From NCBI GenBank assembly GCA_900543035.1, contig UQPV01000008.1, positions 1-64,000 on the forward strand: 64,000 bases of DNA, in the 5' to 3' direction. Origin of the DNA: an uncultured Solobacterium sp. (GTDB lineage Bacteria; Bacillota_I; Bacilli_A; Erysipelotrichales; Erysipelotrichaceae). The notes beneath the pieces were generated by a model. The model worked only from the letters and a program-made list of their open reading frames with translations. It was not told where the DNA came from and made no database searches. Positions 49,535-64,000 of the stretch are shown here, piece after piece (position 1 is the first letter of the stretch; each line of letters starts with the position of its first letter). The translations under genes and the position numbers were made by a program.

Positions 49535-52500
49535 ATGGACAAAAAGAAACCTTATCGTATTGTCGCTTCCGGTAAAAAGGCTGAGCGCAGAGACTATTCC
49601 AAGGTCAGCGGTAAGCTGGAACTGCCGAACCTGGTGGAAATCCAGACAGACTCTTTCGAATGGTTCAAGACTCAGGGAATTGCTGAAGTTTTCAACGAAA
49701 TTTACCCGATTCAGAACTACGGGGGCAATATTCGTCTGAAATTCCTCGGTTATGAATTTGAAGAGCCGAAATACAGCGCTGAGGATTCGATGTACAGGGA
49801 GTGCAACTATGCCGCACCTCTGAAGGCGAAGATGGAGCTGGAAATCACGGATACGAACACAGGTGAAGTCATGCGAAAAGAGGAGGAAGTCTTCCTCGGC
49901 GATTTCCCGCTGATGACGGAAACCGGCACATTTATTATCAACGGAGCGGAACGTGTCATCGTTTCGCAGATCGTGCGTTCTCCGGGCGCTTACTTTTCCA
50001 CCGGATACGAGGAAAAGACCGGCAAGACGTCGTACAGCTGCGAGCTGATCCCGAGCCGGGGAACCTGGCTTGAGTTCATGACGGAGCTGAAGAAGAGCTC
50101 GACCGGACGCCAGCTTTCCGTCAGCATCGACCGTAAGCGTAAAATCCTTTCCAGTGTCCTGTTCAAGGCCATCGGTATGTCCGTGGATCTGATGCCGAGC
50201 GAGGATCCGCTGGATACGAGCCAGATGGAGTCCTTCCTGCGCGCGATGGGCAGAGAATGGAGCGAGGATCTGGCCATCGATGATGAAAACCGCGAATACA
50301 TGAACCTGTATCTGCTGTTATATACCGCGTTCTTCGGAAAATATGAGGAATTGGAGAACACCCTGCTCGCCGATAAGGTCAAGTCGACGCAGGAGGCGCT
50401 GCTGTCCATCTATGAGAACCAGCGCAGCGACGAGATCCCGACGCTGGATGGATCCGTCACCCTGATGAACGCCAAGTTCTTCGATCCGCGCCGTTATGAC
50501 CTGACCAAGGCCGGACGGTTCAAGCTGAGAAAGAAGCTGAATGCGTTTGCGCGTACATATCATACGACGCTGGCGCAGGATATCGTCGGCGCAGACGGCA
50601 CGATCTTCATGGAGAGCGGAACGAATATCCGCCGCGATGAGCGCAACGCGCTGCGCAAAGAGCTGAACAAGGGCATCTATATGACGGCATTCCCGTTCAA
50701 TCCGCTGTTCAACCACCCGGATGTGGTCGAAGTGCCGGTGGAATGGAAGAGCGGGCTGGTCGGCCGTGTCCTGGCTTCTGACGTCGAACTGGATGACATC
50801 ACGCTGTATGAAGGCAGCGTGCTGAGCGAAGCTGACGTCGACATGCTCCAGGGCAACGTGGAAAAGATCAGCGTGCATGGCGGGATCATCGCCAAAAAGG
50901 TGAAGATGACCGCAGAAAATGCGGCAGCGGTGCTGAACTACGGACAGCGCATGTACGCGCTGGCGCGTCTGACTGATGAAGAGGGAAATGATATCGCAGA
51001 TGCGGACGGCGACCTGTATGTCGACGGCTATACGCCGCGCGTAAAGCCGGATACGCTGGATCCAGATACGGTGGAAGAGATCATCGCGAATGTCTATGCC
51101 GGAAATGAAGTGTACGCATGGCTGGTCGGCGCTGCCGTGCAGGAGCTGTATGTACGCGGCGCAGACGGCAATGTGGTGAAGATCATCGGCAATGACCCGT
51201 TTGCGGATAAGCACACCATTACTATCTCCGATATGTATGCGTTCTATTCCTACAATCTGAACATCATGGATGGGATCGGCGAGACCGACGACATCGATAT
51301 GCTGGGCAACCGCCGCATCCGCACGGTCGGCGAGCTGATCCAGAACCAGTTCCGCATCGGTCTGAGCCGCATGGAGCGCGTGGTCAAGGAGCGTATGTCC
51401 ATCGCAGAGACAGCGACGCTGACGCCGAAGAAGCTGACGAACATCCGTCCGCTGACTGCGGCGATCAAGGAGTTCTTCTCCAGTTCGCAGCTGTCTCAGT
51501 TCATGGACCAGCAGAACCCGCTGGCTGAGCTGACCAACAAGCGCCGTATCTCCGCGCTTGGTCCAGGCGGTCTGACCCGTGATCGCGCCGGCTTCGAGGT
51601 GCGAGACGTCCACAGCTCACACTACGGCCGTATCTGTCCGATCGAGACGCCGGAAGGACCGAACATCGGTCTGATCTCCAACCTGACCACTTATGGAAAG
51701 ATCAACGAGTATGGCTTCATTCAGACGCCGTACCGTATCGTCAATGCGGATGGCACCGTACAGGAGAATGCCATCTATCTCTCCGCGGATGAAGAAGCGG
51801 ATTATGTCATCGCCCAGGCCAACGAGGTGCGTGACGGACGTCTGATCAACGAGCATGTCGTCGCGCGTAAGAACGGCGATACGATCATCGCCAGACGCGA
51901 AGAAGTCGAACTGGCCGACGTCTCTCCGAAGCAGATCGTCTCAGTGGCGACAGCCTGCGTGCCGTTCCTGGAAAACGATGACGCCTCCCGAGCCCTGATG
52001 GGCGCCAACATGCAGCGTCAGGCCGTTCCGCTGCTCATGCCGCATTCCCCTTATGTCGGCACAGGCATCGAATATAAGATCGCCAAAGACTCTGGCGTCG
52101 GCATCGTCGCCAAGGAAGACGGCGTCATCGAATATGTGGATTCTCAGCGTATCGTCGTGCGCGATGATGCGGGAGAGACGCATGAATACCGCATGCGCAA
52201 GTTCCAGCGCTCTAACGCCGGAACGTCCATCAACCAGCGCCCGATCGTCAAGAAGCACGAGCGTGTGGAAAAGGGCGATATCCTGGCGGATGGACCGTCC
52301 ATGGAAAACGGTGAGCTGGCGCTGGGTCAGAACGTGACCATCGCCTTCATGACCTGGTACGGCTATAACTACGAGGATGCCATCATCATGAGCGAACGCC
52401 TTGTCCGCGACGATGTGTACACCTCGATCCATATCGAAGAATACGACATCGACTGCCGCGAGACGAAGCTGGGACCGGAAGAGATCACCCGCGATATCCC

Positions 52501-53683
52501 GAATGTCAGCGAGGCAGCCTGCCGCAACCTGGACAGCCGCGGCATCATCATGGTCGGTGCGGAAGTGCAGGAAGGCGATATCCTCGTCGGCAAGGTGACC
52601 CCGAAGGGCCAAAGCGAGATCTCTCCGGAAGAGAAGCTGTTGCTGGCGATCTTCAGCGAGAAAGCGCGCGAGGTGCGCGACAACTCCCTGAAAGTGCCGC
52701 ACGGCGGAGCCGGCATCGTGCACTCTATCCGCGTCTTCAAGCGTGAGGACGGACATGAGCTGCCTCCGGGCGTCAAGGAGACCGTCAAGGTCTACATCGT
52801 GCAGAAGCGTAAGATCTCTGAGGGTGACAAGATGGCCGGACGTCATGGAAACAAGGGTGTCATCTCCAAGATCCTGCCGGTGGAGGATATGCCGTACATG
52901 CCGGATGGCAGACCGGTGGACATCATGCTGAACCCGTTCGGCGTGCCTTCACGTATGAACATCGGACAGGTGCTGGAGATCCATCTGGGCTATGCGGCCA
53001 AAAAGCTGGGCGTGAAGTTCGCGACCCCGGTATTCGACGGTATCTCCAACGAAGAGCTCAGCGAGATCATGCAGGAAGCCTGCATGACCAAGGATGGCAA
53101 GCAGGTGCTGTATGACGGCCGTACCGGCGAAGCGTTCGATGAGCGCATCTCTGTCGGCGTCATGTATATGATCAAGCTGGCGCACATGGTCGACGATAAG
53201 CTGCATGCCCGTGCGACAGGACCTTACTCTCTCGTTACGCAGCAGCCGCTGGGCGGTAAGGCGCAGAATGGCGGACAGCGTTTCGGTGAGATGGAGGTCT
53301 GGGCGCTGGAGGCCTATGGCGCCGCGCATACCCTGCAGGAGATCCTGACCGTCAAATCAGATGATATCCAGGGCCGCACGAAGACCTATGAAGCCATCAT
53401 CAAGGGCAAGGATATCCCGGAACCGGGCATTCCTGAGTCCTTCCGCGTCCTGATGCATGAGCTGCAGGCACTCGCCATCGACGTCAACCTGCTGGATGAG
53501 GAAGGAAATGAAGTCGACCTCAGCAATGATGACAGCTCGGAACCGACCGTGCTGCCGGTCATTGAAGAACCGAAGGCGGCAGAACCTGCTCCTGCGGAAG
53601 CAGAAGAGCTGGACGAAGAGTCCCAGGAGGACAGTTCAGCGGATGATATGCTGGAGCGTGAAGATGAAGAAAAGGAGGCGTAA
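49535..53683 (+). CDS. rpoB: RNA polymerase beta subunit
   Basis: A 1,382-residue catalytic subunit. It has the rifampicin-pocket region '[20 protein letters not shown]' and then '[10 protein letters not shown]', '[20 protein letters not shown]', '[22 protein letters not shown]', '[15 protein letters not shown]' and a C-terminal '[17 protein letters not shown]'. The acidic tail after residue 1330 (many Glu/Asp) is a common Firmicute extension. At the position of E. coli His526 the codon is AAC for Asn (51536-51538). Start 49535 has AAAGG nine bases upstream; the ATG at 49526 touches that site. Co-transcribed with rpoC. Confidence 0.97.
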   Translation: MDKKKPYRIVASGKKAERRDYSKVSGKLELPNLVEIQTDSFEWFKTQGIAEVFNEIYPIQNYGGNIRLKFLGYEFEEPKYSAEDSMYRECNYAAPLKAKMELEITDTNTGEVMRKEEEVFLGDFPLMTETGTFIINGAERVIVSQIVRSPGAYFSTGYEEKTGKTSYSCELIPSRGTWLEFMTELKKSSTGRQLSVSIDRKRKILSSVLFKAIGMSVDLMPSEDPLDTSQMESFLRAMGREWSEDLAIDDENREYMNLYLLLYTAFFGKYEELENTLLADKVKSTQEALLSIYENQRSDEIPTLDGSVTLMNAKFFDPRRYDLTKAGRFKLRKKLNAFARTYHTTLAQDIVGADGTIFMESGTNIRRDERNALRKELNKGIYMTAFPFNPLFNHPDVVEVPVEWKSGLVGRVLASDVELDDITLYEGSVLSEADVDMLQGNVEKISVHGGIIAKKVKMTAENAAAVLNYGQRMYALARLTDEEGNDIADADGDLYVDGYTPRVKPDTLDPDTVEEIIANVYAGNEVYAWLVGAAVQELYVRGADGNVVKIIGNDPFADKHTITISDMYAFYSYNLNIMDGIGETDDIDMLGNRRIRTVGELIQNQFRIGLSRMERVVKERMSIAETATLTPKKLTNIRPLTAAIKEFFSSSQLSQFMDQQNPLAELTNKRRISALGPGGLTRDRAGFEVRDVHSSHYGRICPIETPEGPNIGLISNLTTYGKINEYGFIQTPYRIVNADGTVQENAIYLSADEEADYVIAQANEVRDGRLINEHVVARKNGDTIIARREEVELADVSPKQIVSVATACVPFLENDDASRALMGANMQRQAVPLLMPHSPYVGTGIEYKIAKDSGVGIVAKEDGVIEYVDSQRIVVRDDAGETHEYRMRKFQRSNAGTSINQRPIVKKHERVEKGDILADGPSMENGELALGQNVTIAFMTWYGYNYEDAIIMSERLVRDDVYTSIHIEEYDIDCRETKLGPEEITRDIPNVSEAACRNLDSRGIIMVGAEVQEGDILVGKVTPKGQSEISPEEKLLLAIFSEKAREVRDNSLKVPHGGAGIVHSIRVFKREDGHELPPGVKETVKVYIVQKRKISEGDKMAGRHGNKGVISKILPVEDMPYMPDGRPVDIMLNPFGVPSRMNIGQVLEIHLGYAAKKLGVKFATPVFDGISNEELSEIMQEACMTKDGKQVLYDGRTGEAFDERISVGVMYMIKLAHMVDDKLHARATGPYSLVTQQPLGGKAQNGGQRFGEMEVWALEAYGAAHTLQEILTVKSDDIQGRTKTYEAIIKGKDIPEPGIPESFRVLMHELQALAIDVNLLDEEGNEVDLSNDDSSEPTVLPVIEEPKAAEPAPAEAEELDEESQEDSSADDMLEREDEEKEA

Positions 53684-53690
53684 ATAGATT

Positions 53691-57560
<3,870 letters not shown>

Positions 57561-57567
57561 TGAAAAC

Positions 57568-57601
57568 GCCTCATGCGATAGGCCCGCATGGGGCTTTTTT
57601 T
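57568..57601 (+). terminator. Terminator of rpoBC
   Basis: GCCTCATGCG (57568-57577) and CGCATGGGGC (57585-57594, one G-T pair), followed by TTTTTTT. Confidence 0.9.
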
Positions 57602-57670
57602 CGCCGCAAACACCGTGGCCAAAGGCGATATGACAGTTTCTGGTTTGTATAGGCAGCGTCTTTGCAAATA

Positions 57671-57679
57671 TGCTATAAT
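57671..57679 (+). promoter_or_regulatory. Extended -10 promoter of the glucosaminidase gene
   Basis: TGCTATAAT, a perfect extended -10, 44 bases before the start codon; no good -35 at the usual distance. Confidence 0.55.
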
Positions 57680-57722
57680 GGCGATGCACGAATGTGAAAA
57701 AAGGGGAAACGGGAGGATATTG

Positions 57723-59492
57723 ATGAAAAAAGCAATTGCAGCTATCTGCTGCGCGCTGCTGGCATGCACAGGATGTGTATGGGGCGCACAGATGATGGCG
57801 CAGGAAGAGAACAGCTTTTCCACGGGCGCAGTGCTTCCGCCGGATCATCTGTTCACCACGATGGACGAAGAGGGCAGGCTGGTGATCATGGATACTGCGC
57901 AGATGGAAGCACAGACGGCGCAGCATAACGCATCCGCGGCCAGACAGCGCGGTGGCAGTGTCAAAGAAATGCGCGCCATCACCCACGGTGTGGTCAATTT
58001 CCGCACGAAGAACAGCGCGTCGCTGAACACGAGCTATACGGAGGTCGGAACCGGCTACAGCGGATACACCAATGGATACTATGCGGCAGACGCCGCGTTT
58101 CTCGGCTATCAGGGCACAAAGGTCAAATTCATGCTGTCAGGAGTCGTCGGTCTGGTGAATGCCAGCGAGGTCGAGGTGCTCGATGCGGATGGCAGCGATA
58201 CGCTCTATGTCAGCTTTTACCGCTGTGAGCAAGGGATGCTGAAGCATTACATCAAGAACGACATGCATGGGAGCAGCTACGCCTCGGCAGTGACCGTGGG
58301 AGAGCAGCAGTCCTACATGAAGAGCAATCAAGTGTATTACAGCTATGACGGGCATTATTTCTACACGGATTACAACACGATGCTGGATGATTACAAGGCA
58401 GGCACGAGAAAGCATGCCATCAATCCGGACGATCCGTATTACAATTATTACCAATTTGTCTCTAACCGGACAAAGACGTCGTTTACGGCGAATGACATCG
58501 ATCAGTATGTAAAGCACTATCTGGGCAGCCGCTACACCGCTTCAGGCACGAAGCTGTATCAGATGGGCCGCTATTTTATCCAGAACCAAGATCGATACGG
58601 CGCCAATGCGCTTGCGCTCTTTGGCGTATCAGCCAATGAGAGCGCCTTTGGCACGAGCAGCATCGCGATGAGCAAGAACAATCTGTTCGGCCACAATGCG
58701 GTCGATGCAGACCCGGGACAGGCCAACGGATACCACAGTCCCCAGAACAGCATCGCTGACCATGCGCGATACTATGTCAATCTCTGGTATTCGACACCGA
58801 AATACAGTACATATCACGGCTCTTTCCTCGGCGATAAGTCGGCGGGGATGCTCAGCTATGCCTCTGACCCATATTGGGGAGAGAAGGCGGCGCACTGGGC
58901 CTGGAAGCTCGATGAATACATCAGCGGCAAGAGCGATGTCGGCCGTGAGACGATCGTGGTCAAGGCGCAGGGAGCGGTCAATATCCGAAAAGAGGCCTCT
59001 ACCTCCTCGGCCGTGCTTTACACGACGCCGAAGAGCGGAAACATGTCCTTCGTCCTGCTGGATGAGGTGAAAGGGACGAAGGTCTCCGGATCAGATGTCT
59101 GGTATCGGATCCAGCTGGATACGCCGCTCGATGCATCGCGAAGCAACATCGATTACAGCGGAGAGGGCTATGATTTTGCCAAAAGCTATGGGTACATCCA
59201 TTCTTCCCTGTTAGATAAAGTGATAAAGGGAGAAGGCGGATCCTCCGGCGGTTCCAATGGCGGAAACAGCGGATCCAGCGGATCAGGATCGTCGGGTGAG
59301 AGCAGCTACACTCGCGGCGATGTGAACGATGATGGGAAGATCACCCCGGCGGACTATGTCCTGGTGAAGAATCACATCATGGGCAAGACCAGCCTGCGCG
59401 GCAATGCGCTGAAGGCGGCCGACATGAACAAGGACAACAAAGTCTCGCCCGCCGATTACGTCCAGATCAAGAATAAGATCATGAACCGATAG
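57723..59492 (+). CDS. Secreted glucosaminidase with SH3 and dockerin domains
   Basis: A 589-residue exported wall hydrolase. Order: signal sequence (MKKAIAAICCALLACTGCVWG, perhaps lipidated), an SH3-like region at about 80-155, a GH73/LytD-type N-acetylglucosaminidase at about 255-400 with probable catalytic E306 in 'GVSANESAFGTSSIAMSKNN', a bacterial SH3 domain ('VNIRKEASTSSAVLYTTPKSG', about 415-490), a Gly/Ser linker, and a type I dockerin with two calcium repeats ('DVNDDGKITPADYVLVKNHI' and 'DMNKDNKVSPADYVQIKNKI'). The dockerin implies docking on a cohesin partner. Start 57723 after GGGAGGAT; the frame is open to 57588 but overlaps the promoter. Probably co-transcribed with the next gene. 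Confidence 0.85.
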   Translation: MKKAIAAICCALLACTGCVWGAQMMAQEENSFSTGAVLPPDHLFTTMDEEGRLVIMDTAQMEAQTAQHNASAARQRGGSVKEMRAITHGVVNFRTKNSASLNTSYTEVGTGYSGYTNGYYAADAAFLGYQGTKVKFMLSGVVGLVNASEVEVLDADGSDTLYVSFYRCEQGMLKHYIKNDMHGSSYASAVTVGEQQSYMKSNQVYYSYDGHYFYTDYNTMLDDYKAGTRKHAINPDDPYYNYYQFVSNRTKTSFTANDIDQYVKHYLGSRYTASGTKLYQMGRYFIQNQDRYGANALALFGVSANESAFGTSSIAMSKNNLFGHNAVDADPGQANGYHSPQNSIADHARYYVNLWYSTPKYSTYHGSFLGDKSAGMLSYASDPYWGEKAAHWAWKLDEYISGKSDVGRETIVVKAQGAVNIRKEASTSSAVLYTTPKSGNMSFVLLDEVKGTKVSGSDVWYRIQLDTPLDASRSNIDYSGEGYDFAKSYGYIHSSLLDKVIKGEGGSSGGSNGGNSGSSGSGSSGESSYTRGDVNDDGKITPADYVLVKNHIMGKTSLRGNALKAADMNKDNKVSPADYVQIKNKIMNR

Positions 59493-59509
59493 GGAGAGGA
59501 GGATTTTTG

Positions 59510-60874
59510 ATGAGCAAGATGAAAAGAGCAGCCTGCATGGTCATGGCGCTGATGCTGATCGTGAGCGCGTTCGCGCTGCCGATCCATGTGCGCGCGGCAG
59601 GCTATGCCTATGTCTACGTCAGCAGCACGAGCATCTATGTGGGAGACAGCGTGACATTTACCGTCGGGACGGTGAACGCCGCCGGAGAGATCAGCGTAAG
59701 CGGAGCGGTCAGCGACCATGACTGGTTCGACCGCTCGTCCAAGAGCTATACGGTCAACGCCGTTTCCCCAGGCACGATCACCGTCACCATTTCCGGTACG
59801 ATCGCGGATTATGATAGTGCGCAGGATATGCAGGTCTATGAGAGCGCGAGCGTCACTGTCCTTGAGCGCCCGGTATATGACAGCGGCACGCAGGAACAGA
59901 CGCAGCAACAGCAGGAGGAGATCCAGCAGCCGGAGCAGCCATCGCTCTCCTCTAATGCCGCTTTGTCCGCCCTTAGCGTCTCTGCAGGGACATTATCCCC
60001 GGAATTCAGCGCAGATACGACCGAATATGAGCTGAGCCTGCCTTCCGGCACGGAGAAGATCGAGATCAGCGCTTCGGCCGCAGATGATGCCGCTGCCGTA
60101 AGCGGGGCCGGCGAGCATCAGCTTGACCCGGGAAACAATGATCTGTCTGTCCAGGTCAGGGCAGAGGACGGCACTACACGGACCTATGTGATCCACGCCT
60201 ATGTGGAAGAAACGCCTGAGGTCTATCTGGAATACGGTGGAAAGCAGCTCGGCGTGGTCAAAAACACCGCAGACGTGGCTGCGCCTGCAGACTCATTCGA
60301 GAAAACGACCATCACGGTCGAAGGCAAGGAGATCGACGCGTGGACCAGCACGCTGATGAACCGCACGGTCATCTACCTGATCGATGAGGAGAGCGGTGCG
60401 CGCAGCTTCTATCTCTATGATGAAGAAAGCGGCAAAGTGACCTCGATATTCCGCCCGATGGCGCTGCTGGGCAATGCCTTGTTCATCGTGGATGTCCCAG
60501 AAAACCTGCAGGAAAGAGAGGGCATGACATTTACGACGGTGAGCGTGGATGAGCAGGAACTGCCGGGATGGACATTCGATGATCCGCAGTTTTCCGATTA
60601 TGCGCTGATCTATGCCATGAATGAAAAAGGCGAACTGAACTACTATCAGTATGAGAAGACACAGAATACCCTGCAGCTGTATTCTGGCGCCGCCGCGATC
60701 AGCGAACAGGCGTATGCCCGCGAGCAGCAGCGTGAGCAGATCTTCATCATCGCGGCCGGTGTGTTTGCCGCATCGACGATCATTGCCTTGATCGCCTGCA
60801 TCCTCATCCGGATGAGATGTAACCGGCGTATCGCACATGTCATCCGTTCATCACAGAAGGGTGATGAAGCATAA
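59510..60874 (+). CDS. Membrane-anchored surface protein with cadherin-like domain
   Basis: A 454-residue exported protein. It has a signal peptide (to about residue 27), a beta-rich domain at about 28-125 ('AYVYVSSTSIYVGDSVTFTVGTVN', Ig-like or cohesin-like), a Gln/Glu-rich linker, a cadherin-like beta-sandwich domain at about 145-235 ('NAALSALSVSAGTLSPEFSADTTEYELSLPSG'), a further folded domain, one membrane helix at about 408-430 and a short basic tail inside. It follows the dockerin enzyme by 17 bases with AGGAGG, so the pair may work together at the surface. The precise role of the N-terminal domain is not known. Confidence 0.75.
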   Translation: MSKMKRAACMVMALMLIVSAFALPIHVRAAGYAYVYVSSTSIYVGDSVTFTVGTVNAAGEISVSGAVSDHDWFDRSSKSYTVNAVSPGTITVTISGTIADYDSAQDMQVYESASVTVLERPVYDSGTQEQTQQQQEEIQQPEQPSLSSNAALSALSVSAGTLSPEFSADTTEYELSLPSGTEKIEISASAADDAAAVSGAGEHQLDPGNNDLSVQVRAEDGTTRTYVIHAYVEETPEVYLEYGGKQLGVVKNTADVAAPADSFEKTTITVEGKEIDAWTSTLMNRTVIYLIDEESGARSFYLYDEESGKVTSIFRPMALLGNALFIVDVPENLQEREGMTFTTVSVDEQELPGWTFDDPQFSDYALIYAMNEKGELNYYQYEKTQNTLQLYSGAAAISEQAYAREQQREQIFIIAAGVFAASTIIALIACILIRMRCNRRIAHVIRSSQKGDEA

Positions 60875-60881
60875 TTGACCA

Positions 60882-60925
60882 ACGGGAGCGTGGCCCAGAT
60901 CGTGGCTGTGCTCCCGTTTGACCAA
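60882..60925 (+). terminator. Probable terminator before the rRNA operon
   Basis: ACGGGAGC and GCTCCCGT pair around a loop that contains further GTGGC/GCC pairing, followed by only a short T stretch. Confidence 0.55.
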
Positions 60926-60961
60926 AAAGACGGAAAAAGGCAAAAAAGAACAAAAAAATGC

Positions 60962-60990
60962 TTGACGGAAAAGGGAGAGGATGGTAATAT
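60962..60990 (+). promoter_or_regulatory. rRNA operon promoter
   Basis: TTGACG, a 17-base spacer and TAATAT, about 140 bases upstream of 16S. Only one promoter is clear; many rRNA operons have two. Confidence 0.75.
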
Positions 60991-61030
60991 AAACGAGCGC
61001 TGAGCGGAGGAGCCGCGAGGCGAGGAAATC

Positions 61031-61047
61031 GATCTTTGAAAACTGAA
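61031..61047 (+). promoter_or_regulatory. boxA-like antitermination element, 16S leader
   Basis: GATCTTTGAAAACTGAA, repeated identically at 62732-62748 before 23S. Position and CTTTGAAAA core match rRNA boxA sites that load the Nus factors. Confidence 0.7.
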
Positions 61048-61055
61048 CAGGAAAC
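61037..61055 (+). repeat. 5' arm of the 16S RNase III processing stem
   Basis: TGAAAACTGAACAGGAAAC is exactly complementary to 62684-62702 on the other side of 16S. The two would form a 19-bp perfect helix, the usual substrate for RNase III release of pre-16S. Confidence 0.85.
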
Positions 61056-61127
61056 GTCAATTCCGAGTAAGGAATAAGCAACGCAAACAAAGAAACCAAA
61101 CGCGCGAGCGTTAAGAAAAAGATGAGC

Positions 61128-62663
<1,536 letters not shown>

Positions 62664-62683
62664 AAGGAGAAAGAAGCAAAAAG

Positions 62684-62702
62684 GTTTCCTGTTCAGTTTT
62701 CA
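62684..62702 (+). repeat. 3' arm of the 16S processing stem
   Basis: GTTTCCTGTTCAGTTTTCA, the exact reverse complement of 61037-61055. Confidence 0.85.
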
Positions 62703-62731
62703 GGGATCGAAGGATCTCTGAAAAGAGGAAC

Positions 62732-62748
62732 GATCTTTGAAAACTGAA
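62732..62748 (+). promoter_or_regulatory. boxA-like element ahead of 23S
   Basis: GATCTTTGAAAACTGAA, identical to the copy at 61031-61047. Confidence 0.65.
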
Positions 62749-62829
62749 TACCAGAAAGACAGATAGAAGGTCTATAACGAAAGTTGTAGGAAAAGAGAAA
62801 ACGAGCAAGAAAGTGATCTCGAAGCTAAA

Positions 62830-64000
<1,171 letters not shown>

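Larger units (their letters stand above)
62664..62829 (+). other. 16S-23S spacer without tRNA genes
   Basis: About 166 bases. It holds the 3' arm of the 16S processing stem (62684-62702) and the second boxA copy (62732-62748). No tRNA-Ile or tRNA-Ala gene is present. Confidence 0.8.

Noticed and set aside
62664-62829. tRNA genes in the rRNA spacer
   Set aside because: No cloverleaf-like segment, GTTCRANNC or CCA end was found in 166 bases.

Overview
The window is chromosomal DNA from a low-to-mid-GC Firmicute, most likely a gut member of the Erysipelotrichales/Erysipelotrichaceae. The 16S gene near the right end carries a run typical of that class (GAATTTTCGTCAATGG, then a short helix), and the protein families fit: a Leu T-box, dockerin and cadherin-like surface proteins, TagF-type teichoic acid genes, DegV and DUF1848. 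Genus and species cannot be fixed by reading alone.

Layout. (1) 1-1.9 kb: an AT-rich islet with an Abi_2 abortive-infection protein and an XRE repressor. It ends abruptly at about 1.89 kb beside what looks like the severed 5' end of a resident gene. (2) 2-5.4 kb: pheA coupled to an aminotransferase (end of Phe/Tyr synthesis), then a DUF1848 protein. (3) 5.4-10.2 kb: a secreted 139-aa protein of unknown function, a response regulator, a sensor kinase and an ABC transporter; the permease is strikingly AT-rich. (4) 10.4-17.6 kb: a glycerol-phosphate teichoic acid operon (TagG, TagH, TagD and three TagB/TagF-type polymerases/primases). (5) 17.9-23.6 kb: a non-canonical dlt-like operon of MBOAT acyltransferase, DltD-like SGNH protein, DltA-like ligase, a fold-type-III PLP decarboxylase-like enzyme and a carrier protein. 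The PLP enzyme is not part of a standard dlt set, so a different amino-acyl or amine group may be loaded onto the carrier and transferred to teichoic acid. This is the best candidate for an undescribed system here. (6) 23.7-29.7 kb: glycogen phosphorylase, ispD, a small orphan ORF, a DUF4143 ATPase and a TetR regulator. (7) 29.9-38.8 kb, minus strand: a 1,900-residue surface protein with lamin-tail and calcineurin-type phosphoesterase domains, then HAD, MATE and DegV genes. (8) 39-43.9 kb: leuACDB behind a T-box leader with a CUC specifier. (9) 44-46.3 kb: a decay zone with blaI, a frameshifted blaR1/M56-like gene, a broken small secreted protein gene, a group II intron remnant and a truncated MmcQ/YjbR gene. 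(10) 46.4-57.6 kb: rplK-rplA, L10 leader-rplJ-rplL, an RsmC-like methyltransferase, rpoB and rpoC. (11) 57.7-60.9 kb: a dockerin-bearing glucosaminidase and a membrane-anchored cadherin-like protein. (12) 61 kb to end: rRNA promoter, boxA, complete 16S, a spacer without tRNA, and the 5' part of 23S.

Two themes join the regions. The first is envelope building: teichoic acid synthesis (4), its probable esterification (5), wall hydrolysis and surface display (7, 11), and an envelope-type two-component/ABC cassette (3). The second is core metabolism and gene expression (2, 8, 10, 12). Start codons were chosen by ribosome-binding-site spacing, and several differ from the longest open frame. Promoters, terminators and leaders were read by eye; no folding or database search was run.
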